Source: CPC320 sp002684375 (GTDB taxonomy: Bacteria > Pseudomonadota > Alphaproteobacteria > Rhodobacterales > Rhodobacteraceae). From it: a DNA stretch of 64,000 bases. The notes under the pieces are model-generated. The model was not told where the DNA came from. It saw nothing but the letters and a program-made list of their open reading frames with translations, and made no database searches. Of the stretch, positions 38,001-46,751 are shown one piece after another. Every line of letters starts with the position of its first letter. Position 1 is the stretch's first letter. Made by a program: the position numbers and the translations under genes. Location: assembly GCA_965662545.1 (NCBI GenBank), contig CBFIHZ010000013.1, forward strand, positions 26,518 to 90,517, read 5' to 3'.

Positions 38001-38399
38001 ACGGCGCAGCAAAGCGGCACAAAACGAGTGGATCGTCTGAATTTTCAACCCACCCGGAGCTTCGATTGCGCGGGCAAACAATGTGCGGGCGTGGCGCAGC
38101 TTTTCATTTGTCATGCGTTCAGTGATCCCGAGCGTGCTTAACTCAGTCCGTAACGCCGCGTCGGGTTTCATGGCCCAACCACCCAAACGTTTGAACAACC
38201 GGTTCTGCATCTCACTGGCCGCAGCTTTGGTGTAAGTTAGGCACAAAATGTGCTCGGGCGAGACATCTTCGAGCAATAGCCGCGCAACCCTGTCGGTTAA
38301 CACCCGCGTCTTGCCCGATCCGGCATTGGCCGACACCCAGGTCGACACGCCAGGTTCTGCGGCCTGCACCTGGCGTTCGCTGGCAGCGTCACGTTTCAT
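35013..38399 (-). CDS. addA: Double-strand break repair helicase-nuclease AddA
   Basis: An 1128-residue UvrD/RecB-like helicase. Walker A is SANAGSGKTRVL (24-31 core). LCLTYTKAAASEMQNRL (motif Ia), HILVDEAQDTSP (motif II), VVGDKKQSIYSFQGADP (motif III), VMTVHGAKGLEAPIVILPD (motif V) and LLYVAITRAEK (motif VI) are all visible. The C-terminal RecB-type nuclease has the catalytic EVLAIDFKSN. With AddB it processes broken ends for RecA. ATG at 38399 overlaps the addB stop (ATGA). A 14-codon longer start is possible but lies inside addB. Confidence 0.96.
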   Translation of the reverse strand: MKRDAASERQVQAAEPGVSTWVSANAGSGKTRVLTDRVARLLLEDVSPEHILCLTYTKAAASEMQNRLFKRLGGWAMKPDAALRTELSTLGITERMTNEKLRHARTLFARAIEAPGGLKIQTIHSFCAALLRRFPLEAGVGPNFKEMDDRAALQLRGDCVEQMALAADKALVARFAEQISAVDFDEICGEIIRNKALFSKTIDRDQIYGDLGLPVGFCQADLFSMVFTGGEDQLLNRLISALKTGSVTDQKNAGKLTEVKGRSLATLKVLENVFLAGAKTSTPFMAKLGKFPTKKLQIGALSGDMAQIDDWMRRVETAREHRLCLNIAEKTVSLGAFAQRFIQRYEAQKLQRGWLDFDDLILKARDLLTDPALAQWVLYRLDGGIDHILVDEAQDTSPVQWQVIERLAQEFTSGQGARSDIIRTIFVVGDKKQSIYSFQGADPSEFDRMKQEFGSKLTTLAQPFQDLTLEYSFRSAEAILRLVDCTFRDHIASGFGKTSLHRAFKTDMPGRVDLWPVVPRGAPDAESAWYDPVDRLGAQHHSIVLAHRVATEIQRLIDEKTLLPVGENAAIATQARPVQPGDFLVLVQRRSELFEELIRACKARGLPIAGADRLKVGAEIAVRDLTAVLAFLATPEDSLSLAVVLKSPLFGWDEQALFSLAHGRSEPFLWQALRQQRDRYPALVSMFETLMGQTDFLRPYELIERILTRYDGRRKLLARLGVEAEDGIDALLSQALSYEQGTTPSLSGFLIWMQTDKLQIKRQIDSNSNQIRVMTVHGAKGLEAPIVILPDTARRDIKIDDQILKRGDRPLWSGGADERPQISRDLIEQMKQRQDYERDRLLYVAITRAEKWLMVAAAGDLSKDGSDWYSRVSAGLSAAGATAHRFEFGVGQRVENGDWAALVSETAPPDAAGSPPPLPAFTAQPAPLVTAPTETLSPSNLGGAKALSDERGLDTETALQRGQLIHLLLEHLPARPESDWPVLATQLLSPINQACGAVDKAALLSEATVLLTKPDLRRIFTTEALAEVDVSADLPSLGGRRIHGTIDRLVIDKAEVLAIDFKSNVAVPSEVAHCPEGILRQMAAYAEALQQIYPDHKITMAILWTKTATLMSLPDRLLSDALSRADVS

Positions 38400-41300
38400 G
38401 GTTTTACCACCTGTGCCGTGGCAGCTACTGTCACATCCCATTCGCCAAATCGTGCCAGCTGATCATAATCACCTGGTGTTTTATCGCTCTGCATGGCGCG
38501 GCGGGCCGTATAACCTTGGGTGGGATCTTGATAGGCTTTAATCAATGCATGGAACGCCTCCCACACCTGCGTTGGAGATTCGTCTTGCAATGGGGCTGCA
38601 ACGGTCACCGGCTTGCTGCCAAGGCCAAGATAAACCGCCTCAGCCACCAACGCCGGCCCCAGTCCCTCAAAGTCACCGTTTTCCGCCATTGCAGCCTCAA
38701 GCAATAGCTGCTTGTCAAAATAGCGCTGTTCTGACGGGCTGGGCGGCAAGCCGGTTTTATAATCATAGATATATGCGCGCCCATCAGCCGCCACATCAAT
38801 GCGGTCGGCTTTCGCAGTCAGGGTAAAGCCCAGATCCGCAAGTACAGCACGGGCTTTAACCTCAAAATCCACCGGTTGGGCCAGCGCCAGCCGATCGGCC
38901 TCTCCTGATACAAACCAGTCGGCCGTGCGGGCAATCCGAGCATACCACAGCGCGCGGGTTGCGGCCCAAGGCACATCCCGCAGCAGTTTATCTGTGCTAA
39001 TATCTAACATACTGCGCGTATTGAGATGACTGGGATCAGCCTGCACCACGCGGCAGAACGTCTCTAAAATATCATGGATCACAATGCCACGCAGCAACGG
39101 ATCCGGGCGTTTCTCTAACGAATCCAGCGGTCGCAATCTTAGCACATGTTTGGCATAGACCGCATAAGGATCACGGATCAACCGCTTGATTTCGGTCACT
39201 GAGAGCTGTTTAGGCCGGCTGGATATCGGGGGCTGTGGCGCGGGACGTGGCGCGGCAGGCACGGGCACACTAGCGTCGAGTTGGGCCGCCATAGCCAACC
39301 AGTGGGCACCGCGCCTTTGCAAGGCTTTGATCGTCTCGGGACCTTTTTGATTGGGCAAGCCAGAGAGCAAATTCAGCAGGCGGTTCAACCAGCGCGACGG
39401 TACTGTTTCAGCATCGTCAGATCGCGTGGATCGGGTCAGCCAGACCTCAGGCGCGGCGATGGCTTGTTGAAAATCATGCGCAGAAAGCCCAACCCTGCGT
39501 TCGGGAAGCAACAATCCGGCCTGATCGCGCAGCGTCCGATTAAGCCAGGGGTCCGGGGCGGGCATCTCGGGCCAGCTCCCCTCATTTAACCCAGCCAGGA
39601 TCAACAGATCTGCCCCCTGAACGCGGGCCTCAAGCGTCCCCCAGATCAGGATATTCGGATGGGGAGCATCGCGGTCCCGCACCTCGCCGCGCGACAAAAC
39701 TGCTGTAAACAGCCCGCCATAATCCCCTGCCGACAAGCACCCCCCCAGAGACGAATGTTCGCTCAGTTCGGCCACAACTTCGCGGGCCTTCTGTCCGGCT
39801 TTTCGCTCCCAAAGACCTCCGGTACCCTGAACGAAATCGGGTTGCGCGGCTTCAGTCTTTGCCGCGTCGCTTTGGTCCGGATCTATCTGGGGGCCAGCAG
39901 CTATGCGGCCCGCCAGATCTATATGGGTTGTCACCCAAAGGCTCAGCGCAATGTCATCCGTCTGCGCCTGCCCCAGCAGGGTGCTGTCAATCCAGTCAAC
40001 CCAGCCGATGGCGGCCGGATTGCTGTGTTTCCCCGCCCAGCGCAACAAGTCGTGTTTGTCGGGAAAGGCCGGCCCATAGCGGCGCAGATACAATTCAAGA
40101 TCACGGGTTAACAGTAAATGCGTGTTGCGGCCCTGCGCCGAATGGCACAGTGGATGTTTCAGCAATTCCAAAAGGCTGGCGGCGCTGGTCTCGCCCTGAA
40201 ACAGCGCCGCGACATGGCGTAAAAACCGTCCCGGCGGGGTCAGGTGCAATGGCGTGCCAGCGCTGTCATCGGGCAGAATAGACCAGCGATCCAAAGCCGC
40301 GGTCACCTGTCGGCTTAGCACCCGATCAGAGGTGACCAGCGCTGCGGTTTGACCATTTTCAGCAGCCTGCCGCAGCCGCAGTGCTATGGCCATCGCCTCA
40401 TCGCGCTGTGACGTCGCCTCGACCAAAGTAACGGCATCAAAAGCCTGCATTATATTACCCAGTTGCGGGCCTTCGGACAGCCAGCAATCGGTTACCGGAG
40501 CCGGCCGCAGCGCAAGCGACACAATCTTGTTCCGCGCCGGTGATATGGACAAAAATGCCGACTGAGACTGAGATAACGGCGGGGAAGAAGCCGGATGCCA
40601 CAAGCCGATATCACCACGCTCAAGCCCAAGCCTGTCCATCAGCCGGCGAAACCGGAACTGCGGATGATCCTCGGCGGTCATGGCATTCGACAAATCGTGC
40701 CAACCCGACACGGGCATCTCAAAATCAAAACCAGGCAGGATCAGCGCGCCCTGTGGCAACTGCGCCACCGCCTGCATCAACGCCAGTGTCGTGCCGCGCG
40801 ATCCTGTAGATCCGGCCAATATGACTGGGGCTGCGGGCGGGGTTGCTGCCCAAACTTTAGCCAACCTTTCGACCACAAGCCGTTGTCGAGCCTCGGCGTC
40901 AAGTGCGTGATCAGACGGTCCAAAAAACGTCTGAACAATCTGTAGAAACTGCAAAGACCGGGCCCAATGGCCAGATTGATCGCCAACGTCCAGTTTGGCA
41001 ATCGCTTCTGGAGGCACGCCCTCTCCCTGCATTTCATCCATCAGACTGGCCAGACTGTCTGCCAGATCATACAACGCCGCGCGGGGTGCAAGATCGGGTT
41101 CGCGGTCGAGTAAGCCAGACACAAGCTGCGTCAGTTCCAAACGGCGCTGCAACGGCGAAACAGCTGCCGGAATATCTGCGGTTTCAGGGCCTTTGCCCAA
41201 ATCGGTCAACAGTTGTATTTTGGGTAGTAAACGTGCGGGTCCTGCGTCAAACAACGCACGAATGCGCCGCGCCATCCGACGAGTATTGACCACCAATGTA

Positions 41301-41425
41301 ACCCGCGCCAGCGCCTCGGGGGGCAGGGTTTTATGCCGCTCAACCAGACCTGCGACCAACACTTTGGGAAAATCTGCACCGGGAGGCAGGCCAAAAACAC
41401 GCGGTTTTGTAACAGGCTCAAACAT
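38396..41425 (-). CDS. addB: Double-strand break repair protein AddB
   Basis: A 1009-residue protein of the alphaproteobacterial AddB type. The N-terminal part is helicase-like without a clear Walker A (VTLVVNTRRMARRIRALF). ILIWGTLEARVQGADLLILAGLNEG is the family's central motif region. The C-terminal nuclease keeps YIYDYKTG (near residue 886) after KADRIDVAADG. It forms the AddAB complex with the next gene. Its start is eight bases inside murU. Confidence 0.94.
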   Translation of the reverse strand: MFEPVTKPRVFGLPPGADFPKVLVAGLVERHKTLPPEALARVTLVVNTRRMARRIRALFDAGPARLLPKIQLLTDLGKGPETADIPAAVSPLQRRLELTQLVSGLLDREPDLAPRAALYDLADSLASLMDEMQGEGVPPEAIAKLDVGDQSGHWARSLQFLQIVQTFFGPSDHALDAEARQRLVVERLAKVWAATPPAAPVILAGSTGSRGTTLALMQAVAQLPQGALILPGFDFEMPVSGWHDLSNAMTAEDHPQFRFRRLMDRLGLERGDIGLWHPASSPPLSQSQSAFLSISPARNKIVSLALRPAPVTDCWLSEGPQLGNIMQAFDAVTLVEATSQRDEAMAIALRLRQAAENGQTAALVTSDRVLSRQVTAALDRWSILPDDSAGTPLHLTPPGRFLRHVAALFQGETSAASLLELLKHPLCHSAQGRNTHLLLTRDLELYLRRYGPAFPDKHDLLRWAGKHSNPAAIGWVDWIDSTLLGQAQTDDIALSLWVTTHIDLAGRIAAGPQIDPDQSDAAKTEAAQPDFVQGTGGLWERKAGQKAREVVAELSEHSSLGGCLSAGDYGGLFTAVLSRGEVRDRDAPHPNILIWGTLEARVQGADLLILAGLNEGSWPEMPAPDPWLNRTLRDQAGLLLPERRVGLSAHDFQQAIAAPEVWLTRSTRSDDAETVPSRWLNRLLNLLSGLPNQKGPETIKALQRRGAHWLAMAAQLDASVPVPAAPRPAPQPPISSRPKQLSVTEIKRLIRDPYAVYAKHVLRLRPLDSLEKRPDPLLRGIVIHDILETFCRVVQADPSHLNTRSMLDISTDKLLRDVPWAATRALWYARIARTADWFVSGEADRLALAQPVDFEVKARAVLADLGFTLTAKADRIDVAADGRAYIYDYKTGLPPSPSEQRYFDKQLLLEAAMAENGDFEGLGPALVAEAVYLGLGSKPVTVAAPLQDESPTQVWEAFHALIKAYQDPTQGYTARRAMQSDKTPGDYDQLARFGEWDVTVAATAQVVKP

Positions 41426-42110
41426 CTGGCGACCCTAACATATCTTGTGCCAAAGCGATACTCTCAGGGCGCCCCACATCACACCAATATCCTGAATACG
41501 AAACCCCATACAAACGGCCTTTTGACGCCATCTGATCCCACAGAAGGTTAAGCGAAAAGGCTGTTTCGGATATGGCCTGCAAACCATCAGTTTTCAATAA
41601 TTGTGCCCCGCCATAGATCAGACCGCACCCCCGGGTCAGACGCCCGTCAGGCGCACAATTAAAATCACCAGCGCCACTGTGCCCGCGCGCCTGTTGGGGG
41701 GGAATACAAACCAAAAGCGCGTCCATTTTCGTCGGATTCCACCTTGACTGTAACAGCCGCAGAGGGTTTTCACCGCCCCACACCGCATCGCTATTGAGTG
41801 TCAAGACGGGATCAACACCCAAAAGCGGTAAAGCGGCGCGCAAGCCGCCACCGGTCTCCAGTATAGCGGGGCTCTCATACGACAATGTTACGGGGCGAGC
41901 CGCCAGATGGCGGGCAATCATCTCGGATTTATAATGGGTGTTGGCCACGATCCGGCCGATATCTGCCCCCGGCACCAAATCCAACGCGTGGTCGATCAAA
42001 GCTTTGCCGGCGACCTCAACCAACGGTTTGGGCCGGTCTTGCGTCAAGGGCTGCATGCGCCGGCCAAAACCAGCCGCAAACAACATCAAGGCGTGGGTGT
42101 CTGTGGGCAT
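41418..42110 (-). CDS. murU: N-acetylmuramate-1-phosphate uridylyltransferase (MurU-type nucleotidyltransferase)
   Basis: A 230-residue nucleotidyltransferase. The signature LFAAGFGRRMQPLTQDRPKPL holds the G-x-G-x-R and PKP elements, and the metal-binding LNSDAVWGG follows. Pairing with the kinase gene directly upstream (25-bp overlap) matches the AmgK-MurU bypass, which converts recycled MurNAc via MurNAc-1-phosphate to UDP-MurNAc without using MurA. Taken alone it could be another hexose-1-phosphate nucleotidyltransferase; the neighbour decides. Confidence 0.85.
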   Translation of the reverse strand: MPTDTHALMLFAAGFGRRMQPLTQDRPKPLVEVAGKALIDHALDLVPGADIGRIVANTHYKSEMIARHLAARPVTLSYESPAILETGGGLRAALPLLGVDPVLTLNSDAVWGGENPLRLLQSRWNPTKMDALLVCIPPQQARGHSGAGDFNCAPDGRLTRGCGLIYGGAQLLKTDGLQAISETAFSLNLLWDQMASKGRLYGVSYSGYWCDVGRPESIALAQDMLGSPDV

Positions 42111-43114
42111 GCGGCTTTCAGTTTAGCTATTAATTTGGAATCGGGAGCTGGCAGATTGTCGGTGATCAACCGGGCGATATCGCTCAGATCGGGATGGGAA
42201 AGATCGTCTGTCATATGATCCCAAACCCGCGGTAAAAGGTCAAGATAGCGGGTTTTGCCAGCGTTAAATGCAAGCCGGACAAAGACACCTAGAATACGTA
42301 GATTGCGTTGAACCGACAGCACTGCGGCGGCGTCCAGAAATGGCGCAGACTCGACATCAGCCCGAGACAAATAATGCTCTGTGGTCAAAGCCGCGACACC
42401 CGGACCCAGATCACGACGGGCATCGCGGGTCAGAGACACCAGATCATATGCGGGGTGGCCGATCACCGCATCTTGGAAATCCAGCAACCCAACGCGGCAG
42501 ATTCCTTTGCGCCCGGGCAGCCAGATAAGGTTTTCAGCATGGAAGTCACGCAATACTGTCACCGAACACTGCGGTACATGGCGTTGCAGGCTGGTAGCTA
42601 ACAGCGCAACTGTGGCGGTTTGAGCGTTCTGGGTGTTATCAGGAGCGGCTTTGGCGGCATACCATTCAAACGCCGGGGCGATCAGTTTGGCCAAGACGTC
42701 TGGTGTGGTCTGTAACAGGTGCTTTGCTGCCGGTTGTCGGTGCAGGGCGGCCAAGCAATCGGCCGCAGAGCGGTATAGTGCGGCCTCCTGTGCGGGGGCA
42801 TCGACCAACATCCGGGCAAATACCGCGTCGCCAAAATCCTCAAGTAGGACAAAGCCCTGCGCGAGATCGGCGGCAAAAATATGCGGCGCGCTAAAACCCG
42901 CATCGATAAGATAACTGGCCATTTCGACAAAGGCCTGCTGCATGCCAACGGTCTTCGGGTCGGCATCCATTAAAATCGCTCGCCGATGATCCGGATTGCC
43001 GGTTAGGCGCAGATACCTCCGGTTTGAGGCATCGCCAGCAAGCGGCGTGATCTGTACGTGTTCCCAACCACTGACCCGCAAAAACGCCAAGCGGCGCTGC
43101 TCACGCCGGGTCAT
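42086..43114 (-). CDS. amgK: AmgK-type N-acetylmuramate/GlcNAc anomeric kinase (APH fold)
   Basis: A 342-residue aminoglycoside-phosphotransferase-like kinase. ITPLAGDASNRRYLRL is the nucleotide-binding entry, LLEDFGDAVFARML the hinge, RDFHAENLIWLPG carries the catalytic His-x-Glu/Asp loop, and GLLDFQDAVIGHPAYDL holds the metal-binding Asp. In AmgK this fold phosphorylates C1 of MurNAc. It overlaps both tsaE (14 bp, upstream) and murU (25 bp, downstream). This tsaE-amgK-murU order is common in alphaproteobacteria. Confidence 0.87.
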   Translation of the reverse strand: MTRREQRRLAFLRVSGWEHVQITPLAGDASNRRYLRLTGNPDHRRAILMDADPKTVGMQQAFVEMASYLIDAGFSAPHIFAADLAQGFVLLEDFGDAVFARMLVDAPAQEAALYRSAADCLAALHRQPAAKHLLQTTPDVLAKLIAPAFEWYAAKAAPDNTQNAQTATVALLATSLQRHVPQCSVTVLRDFHAENLIWLPGRKGICRVGLLDFQDAVIGHPAYDLVSLTRDARRDLGPGVAALTTEHYLSRADVESAPFLDAAAVLSVQRNLRILGVFVRLAFNAGKTRYLDLLPRVWDHMTDDLSHPDLSDIARLITDNLPAPDSKLIAKLKAACPQTPTP

Positions 43115-43583
43115 TGGCCAGTTCTTTTATGCGAACGTCCCATTTGTTATCTTGCCAGCTGAGTTCTGCAAAACGGCTCTGATCCTCATCGCCCTGGCAC
43201 AGCGTGATGCTCAAAGCGGATGCGGGCTTTAAACTGCCCAGACAATCAGGCCATTCAATCAGCGTTACCGCCTGATCAAATGCATCAAGAAGCCCCAACT
43301 CGATCACCTCGTCAGGTGAGGACAATCGATACAAGTCAGCGTGCCAGAGATCAAAATTTTCGGCTTCATAGGTTTGAACCAAGGTAAAACTTGGTGAGGG
43401 AACATCCTCAATCGCACGCAGCAAAGACTGGATCAACGCACGGGCAAAATGAGTTTTTCCTGATCCAATCGGACCGCTTAGCAGGAGAGTATCGCCTATT
43501 TTCAGCTGTGGCGCCAAAGTGGTTGCCAATTTGTTTGTCGCCGCTGGAGAGGCAAGGGATAGGGTTATATTTTTTGCCAACAT
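43101..43583 (-). CDS. tsaE: tRNA threonylcarbamoyladenosine biosynthesis ATPase TsaE
   Basis: A 160-residue P-loop protein. Walker A is GPIGSGKTHFARAL (about 36-43 core), then VPSPSFTLVQTYEA and LWHADLYRLSSPDEVIELGL, both diagnostic. TsaE works with TsaB and TsaD to make the t6A base at tRNA position 37; tsaD is elsewhere in this window. The C-terminus departs from the family after residue 120, as is usual. Confidence 0.94.
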   Translation of the reverse strand: MLAKNITLSLASPAATNKLATTLAPQLKIGDTLLLSGPIGSGKTHFARALIQSLLRAIEDVPSPSFTLVQTYEAENFDLWHADLYRLSSPDEVIELGLLDAFDQAVTLIEWPDCLGSLKPASALSITLCQGDEDQSRFAELSWQDNKWDVRIKELANDPA

Positions 43584-43658
43584 AAAACGTAAATACCCTA
43601 TGTCGCCCCAAGTGCAAGGGGCGCAAACTGCACCCTAATGCAAGAGCAAAGACCCTGT

Positions 43659-45164
43659 TTAGGCCGCTTCACATCCGCAGGATCCGGTCATTTGAAAACA
43701 AACCATAGTGCCATTGTCCGGCAGGGGGCTGACGGCGCAATGAAGCGTGTCACCGCCGTGTCGCTTGACCAAAGCCGTCCAACGTTCGCGCCCTTCCAAC
43801 GTGACGGCATAGTCCCTGAGATCCCCCCAGACAGGGGTTGGCAGGCAGGCGGTTTGCCAAGATCGAGACACTTCGATGATTGAACGACCTTTAACGTTTG
43901 TCACCGCTGCCTCACTGTCTGCCCAAAGCGCCGCATACGCGGGGTTAGACAGTCTTATCTGACCCAGCGCATCAAACACGATAAGGGCTGGTTCAAGATT
44001 TTGGATGATCGTATCCAACCCGTCCAATTTTGCCCGGAATTTACGTGTCAGGGAAATTTCAGCACTGATGTTTTCGAACAAAAAGGCCAATGCTCCGTTT
44101 GGATGTGGACGCCCGCGGACCCGATAGGTTAACCCATTTGGCAGCGTCCAAGTTGCACAATACGCACCCTCATTTGACCGCGAGATCAGTTCTTTAAGCT
44201 GTTGGCGCCAAGCCGAACTATTGCGAGGTTCTGGCATAATCCGGTTTTCGCGCAACTGATTGAAAAAATGAGTTAGAATTGGTCGTTCTGATAGAAAATC
44301 TGCACCAAGCGACGTCAGATCAATCAAAGCTGGGTTGAACAGGACCAGGCGATGATTTTGATCAAAGACAGCAAGCCCGACAGACATTTCGGCAAAGGTT
44401 TTTCCCAGAGTCTGAACGAAATTTCGCTGTGCCGTTTCGGCTTTGATGATTTCAGTGATGTTCACAGCATAATGGGTCCAAAAGTTTTGGGACCAAATCG
44501 AAACAATATCATACCAGTTTGTCTTTTTTTGCCGGCTCAAATATAGGCTCTGCCGGTTTTTGACTGTCGTTTGATCCTCAGGTAAGATCAGATCAAACAG
44601 GTTGTTAGTCCTTGGGTTGCCAACAGCATCACGCAGCGACAAATAGGCTTGGTTCTGCCAGATTGACCTGTCTTCCTGAGTGGTACGCCATATGACATCG
44701 GGCATGTTGTCACATATATCGTGCAACTGTCTCATTTGTTTGGTCACTGCAAACAGCCGATGTGCCGCGAAACAATTCGCGTCCACATCAGCCTCAACCA
44801 GCGTCATACGCAAATACCGACCAACTACTTGTAAGCGTAGAATGGCGCCATCAGCAGAGTGTAAGATTGCGTCTTTTTGCGTGCCAATATCTGGGAAAAG
44901 CTGCGGTAAGCTGTCAAACCGAGGTCCGAAACATGCGTAGAAACCGGCCCAGTCTTCGGCCCCTTCTTCGGTTGCCGCCAACAATTGGCGCCCAGCGCGA
45001 GAGGCCTTTACCAGACGAGCGCTGTCAAACAAAAAATAAGCGTCATTTGCAAGGGTATCCCTGCTTGCCAGTCTGACGGGTAAAACCTGTTTCAGCGCCC
45101 AAAATAATATTGAGACTGTACAGACAAACATCGCGGCCCATAGATATATAGCCAACATGTTCAT
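43659..45164 (-). CDS. Membrane-anchored multi-PAS sensor without kinase domain
   Basis: A 501-residue protein with one N-terminal membrane helix (about 4-24). Several PAS-like segments follow. One near 155-260 holds MPDVIWRTTQEDRSIWQNQAY. A second near 265-365 holds EMSVGLAVFDQNHRLVLFNPAL. A third near 390-490 holds LEPALIVFDALGQIRLSNPAY. It ends shortly after the last one (TGSCGCEAA). No histidine kinase, GGDEF or other output domain is present. Its position between regB and tsaE suggests a signalling role, but the partner is unknown. The protein could be a naturally kinase-less relative of DivL-like sensors or a truncated one. Confidence 0.78.
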   Translation of the reverse strand: MNMLAIYLWAAMFVCTVSILFWALKQVLPVRLASRDTLANDAYFLFDSARLVKASRAGRQLLAATEEGAEDWAGFYACFGPRFDSLPQLFPDIGTQKDAILHSADGAILRLQVVGRYLRMTLVEADVDANCFAAHRLFAVTKQMRQLHDICDNMPDVIWRTTQEDRSIWQNQAYLSLRDAVGNPRTNNLFDLILPEDQTTVKNRQSLYLSRQKKTNWYDIVSIWSQNFWTHYAVNITEIIKAETAQRNFVQTLGKTFAEMSVGLAVFDQNHRLVLFNPALIDLTSLGADFLSERPILTHFFNQLRENRIMPEPRNSSAWRQQLKELISRSNEGAYCATWTLPNGLTYRVRGRPHPNGALAFLFENISAEISLTRKFRAKLDGLDTIIQNLEPALIVFDALGQIRLSNPAYAALWADSEAAVTNVKGRSIIEVSRSWQTACLPTPVWGDLRDYAVTLEGRERWTALVKRHGGDTLHCAVSPLPDNGTMVCFQMTGSCGCEAA

Positions 45165-45262
45165 TTAATATTCACTGTAAGACCTGTCTGGCTCCAAGGC
45201 AAAATGCCTATGACTTAGGCTGCGTCACATCGGTTAACACAAGATTAATGTGTCACGTGGAT

Positions 45263-46660
45263 TTAAACCTTAATTGGCATATTTTGACCCTGTGGGATGC
45301 GATTACCACTGAACTTGGCATCAATCTTACTGCGTGGCCAAGTCACCTCGACGATTGCACCATGGCCATGATTGACATCGGCCACCGACAAAAATGGATT
45401 GGAACCATTGGCGAAATTCAACTCGGCACCGGTGCGTTCAAGCAGTGTTTTTGCGATAAACAACCCAAGTCCCATGCCTTCATAAGCCGGGCGTTTATCA
45501 AGGGGTTTGTCAGACCGGTGCCGAGGCATAAAAGGGTCACCGATGCGGCCGATAAGCTGGGGTGGAAAACCCTCTCCATCATCAATAATTAAAACCGTAA
45601 TCTGCTGATCCGTCCAGCTGACTTCAATCCAGACCGTGGTCTCGGCAAAATCAACGGCATTCTGGATCAGGTTTCGCATGCCATGAATAAATTCCGGCAA
45701 CCGCAAGATCGACGGCGGATGCGATTGCTCTTCGAACTGCGGATGTTCCTCGATATAAATTTCTTTGCCACGACCGCGGTGTGGGTCGGCGGCGTCACTG
45801 ATCATTGTGGTAAGGGGAGCCTGACGCATATGCAAATCATCGTTACCCGCGCGCCCCATGGAACGCAGGATATCCCGACATCGGTCAGCCTGTTGGTGGA
45901 TCAATTGAGCATCCTCAAAAAGATCTTGCCGATCTTCCAACTCGTCCATAAGTTCCGCACTGGTGAGCTTGATCGTGGCAAGTGGCGTGCCCAATTCATG
46001 GGCGGCAGCCGCCACCACCCCACCAAGGTCCGTCAATTTTTGTTCCCGTGAGAGGGCCATCTGAGTGGCTGCCAAAGCGTCTGACATAGAGTGAATCTCA
46101 TCGGTAATGCGCCTTGAATAAACCGAGACAAATACCAACGCGATGATTAACGCCACCCAGTTGCCGAACACAAAGACATCAGGCAAACGCAAAATCGTGC
46201 CACTGTTGGTCTGCAAAACCAAATGATATTTTGCCAGCGCAGATATAATCACAACCGCCAGCGCCCCTAGTAACACCGTTGACCGCAAGCTAAGCGATGT
46301 TGCGGATACGATCACCGGCGCCGTCACCAAAATAGCAAAAGGGTTGTGCAAACCACCGGTTAAGTAAAGCAAAATGCTCAACTGCAAAAGATCAAACAAC
46401 ACCGTCAGTCGATTCTCTGCTTCCGATAAACGCTTGTTTTCAGGAAAAATAAAGCTTGCAATGAGGTTGGCAATCACCGAGACGCCAACCGTCAAAAGGC
46501 ACAGGCCAAGTTCCAGCTTCAAGTCATAGAACCGCAGCGATACCAAAATTGCCGTTAGCTGGCCAACCACAGCCACCCAGCGCAACAGGATTAATGTTCT
46601 TAATTTGATCCTATTACTGCGGGTACGATCAGATAAAAGGCTGGGTATCTGCTCACTCAT
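45263..46660 (-). CDS. regB: Redox sensor histidine kinase RegB (PrrB)
   Basis: A 465-residue kinase with six N-terminal membrane helices. The quinone-sensing heptad GGLHNPF (102-108) lies between helices 3 and 4. The phospho-acceptor H221 is in AAHELGTPLATIK. The redox-active cysteine C261 is in ADRCRDILRSMGRAG. The ATPase part has LIQNAVDFA (N-box), LIIDDGEGFP and GMGLGLFIAKTLLE (G-boxes). In Rhodobacter RegB senses redox state and phosphorylates RegA, which controls photosynthesis, CO2 and N2 fixation, and respiration. It is divergent from senC-regA across 91 bases, as in Rhodobacter. Confidence 0.96.
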   Translation of the reverse strand: MSEQIPSLLSDRTRSNRIKLRTLILLRWVAVVGQLTAILVSLRFYDLKLELGLCLLTVGVSVIANLIASFIFPENKRLSEAENRLTVLFDLLQLSILLYLTGGLHNPFAILVTAPVIVSATSLSLRSTVLLGALAVVIISALAKYHLVLQTNSGTILRLPDVFVFGNWVALIIALVFVSVYSRRITDEIHSMSDALAATQMALSREQKLTDLGGVVAAAAHELGTPLATIKLTSAELMDELEDRQDLFEDAQLIHQQADRCRDILRSMGRAGNDDLHMRQAPLTTMISDAADPHRGRGKEIYIEEHPQFEEQSHPPSILRLPEFIHGMRNLIQNAVDFAETTVWIEVSWTDQQITVLIIDDGEGFPPQLIGRIGDPFMPRHRSDKPLDKRPAYEGMGLGLFIAKTLLERTGAELNFANGSNPFLSVADVNHGHGAIVEVTWPRSKIDAKFSGNRIPQGQNMPIKV

Positions 46661-46751
46661 ATTTGATCCAGTACAGCTTGTATCTTGCAGCGCAATTGCT
46701 ATGTCTCACCCACTGGTCTGTCAATGTTCCATTGCCAAAGAAAGACATGTT

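Noticed and set aside
38399..38441. Longer start for addA (14 extra codons)
   Set aside because: The extension lies inside addB, and the ATGA overlap start at 38399 gives the family N-terminus.
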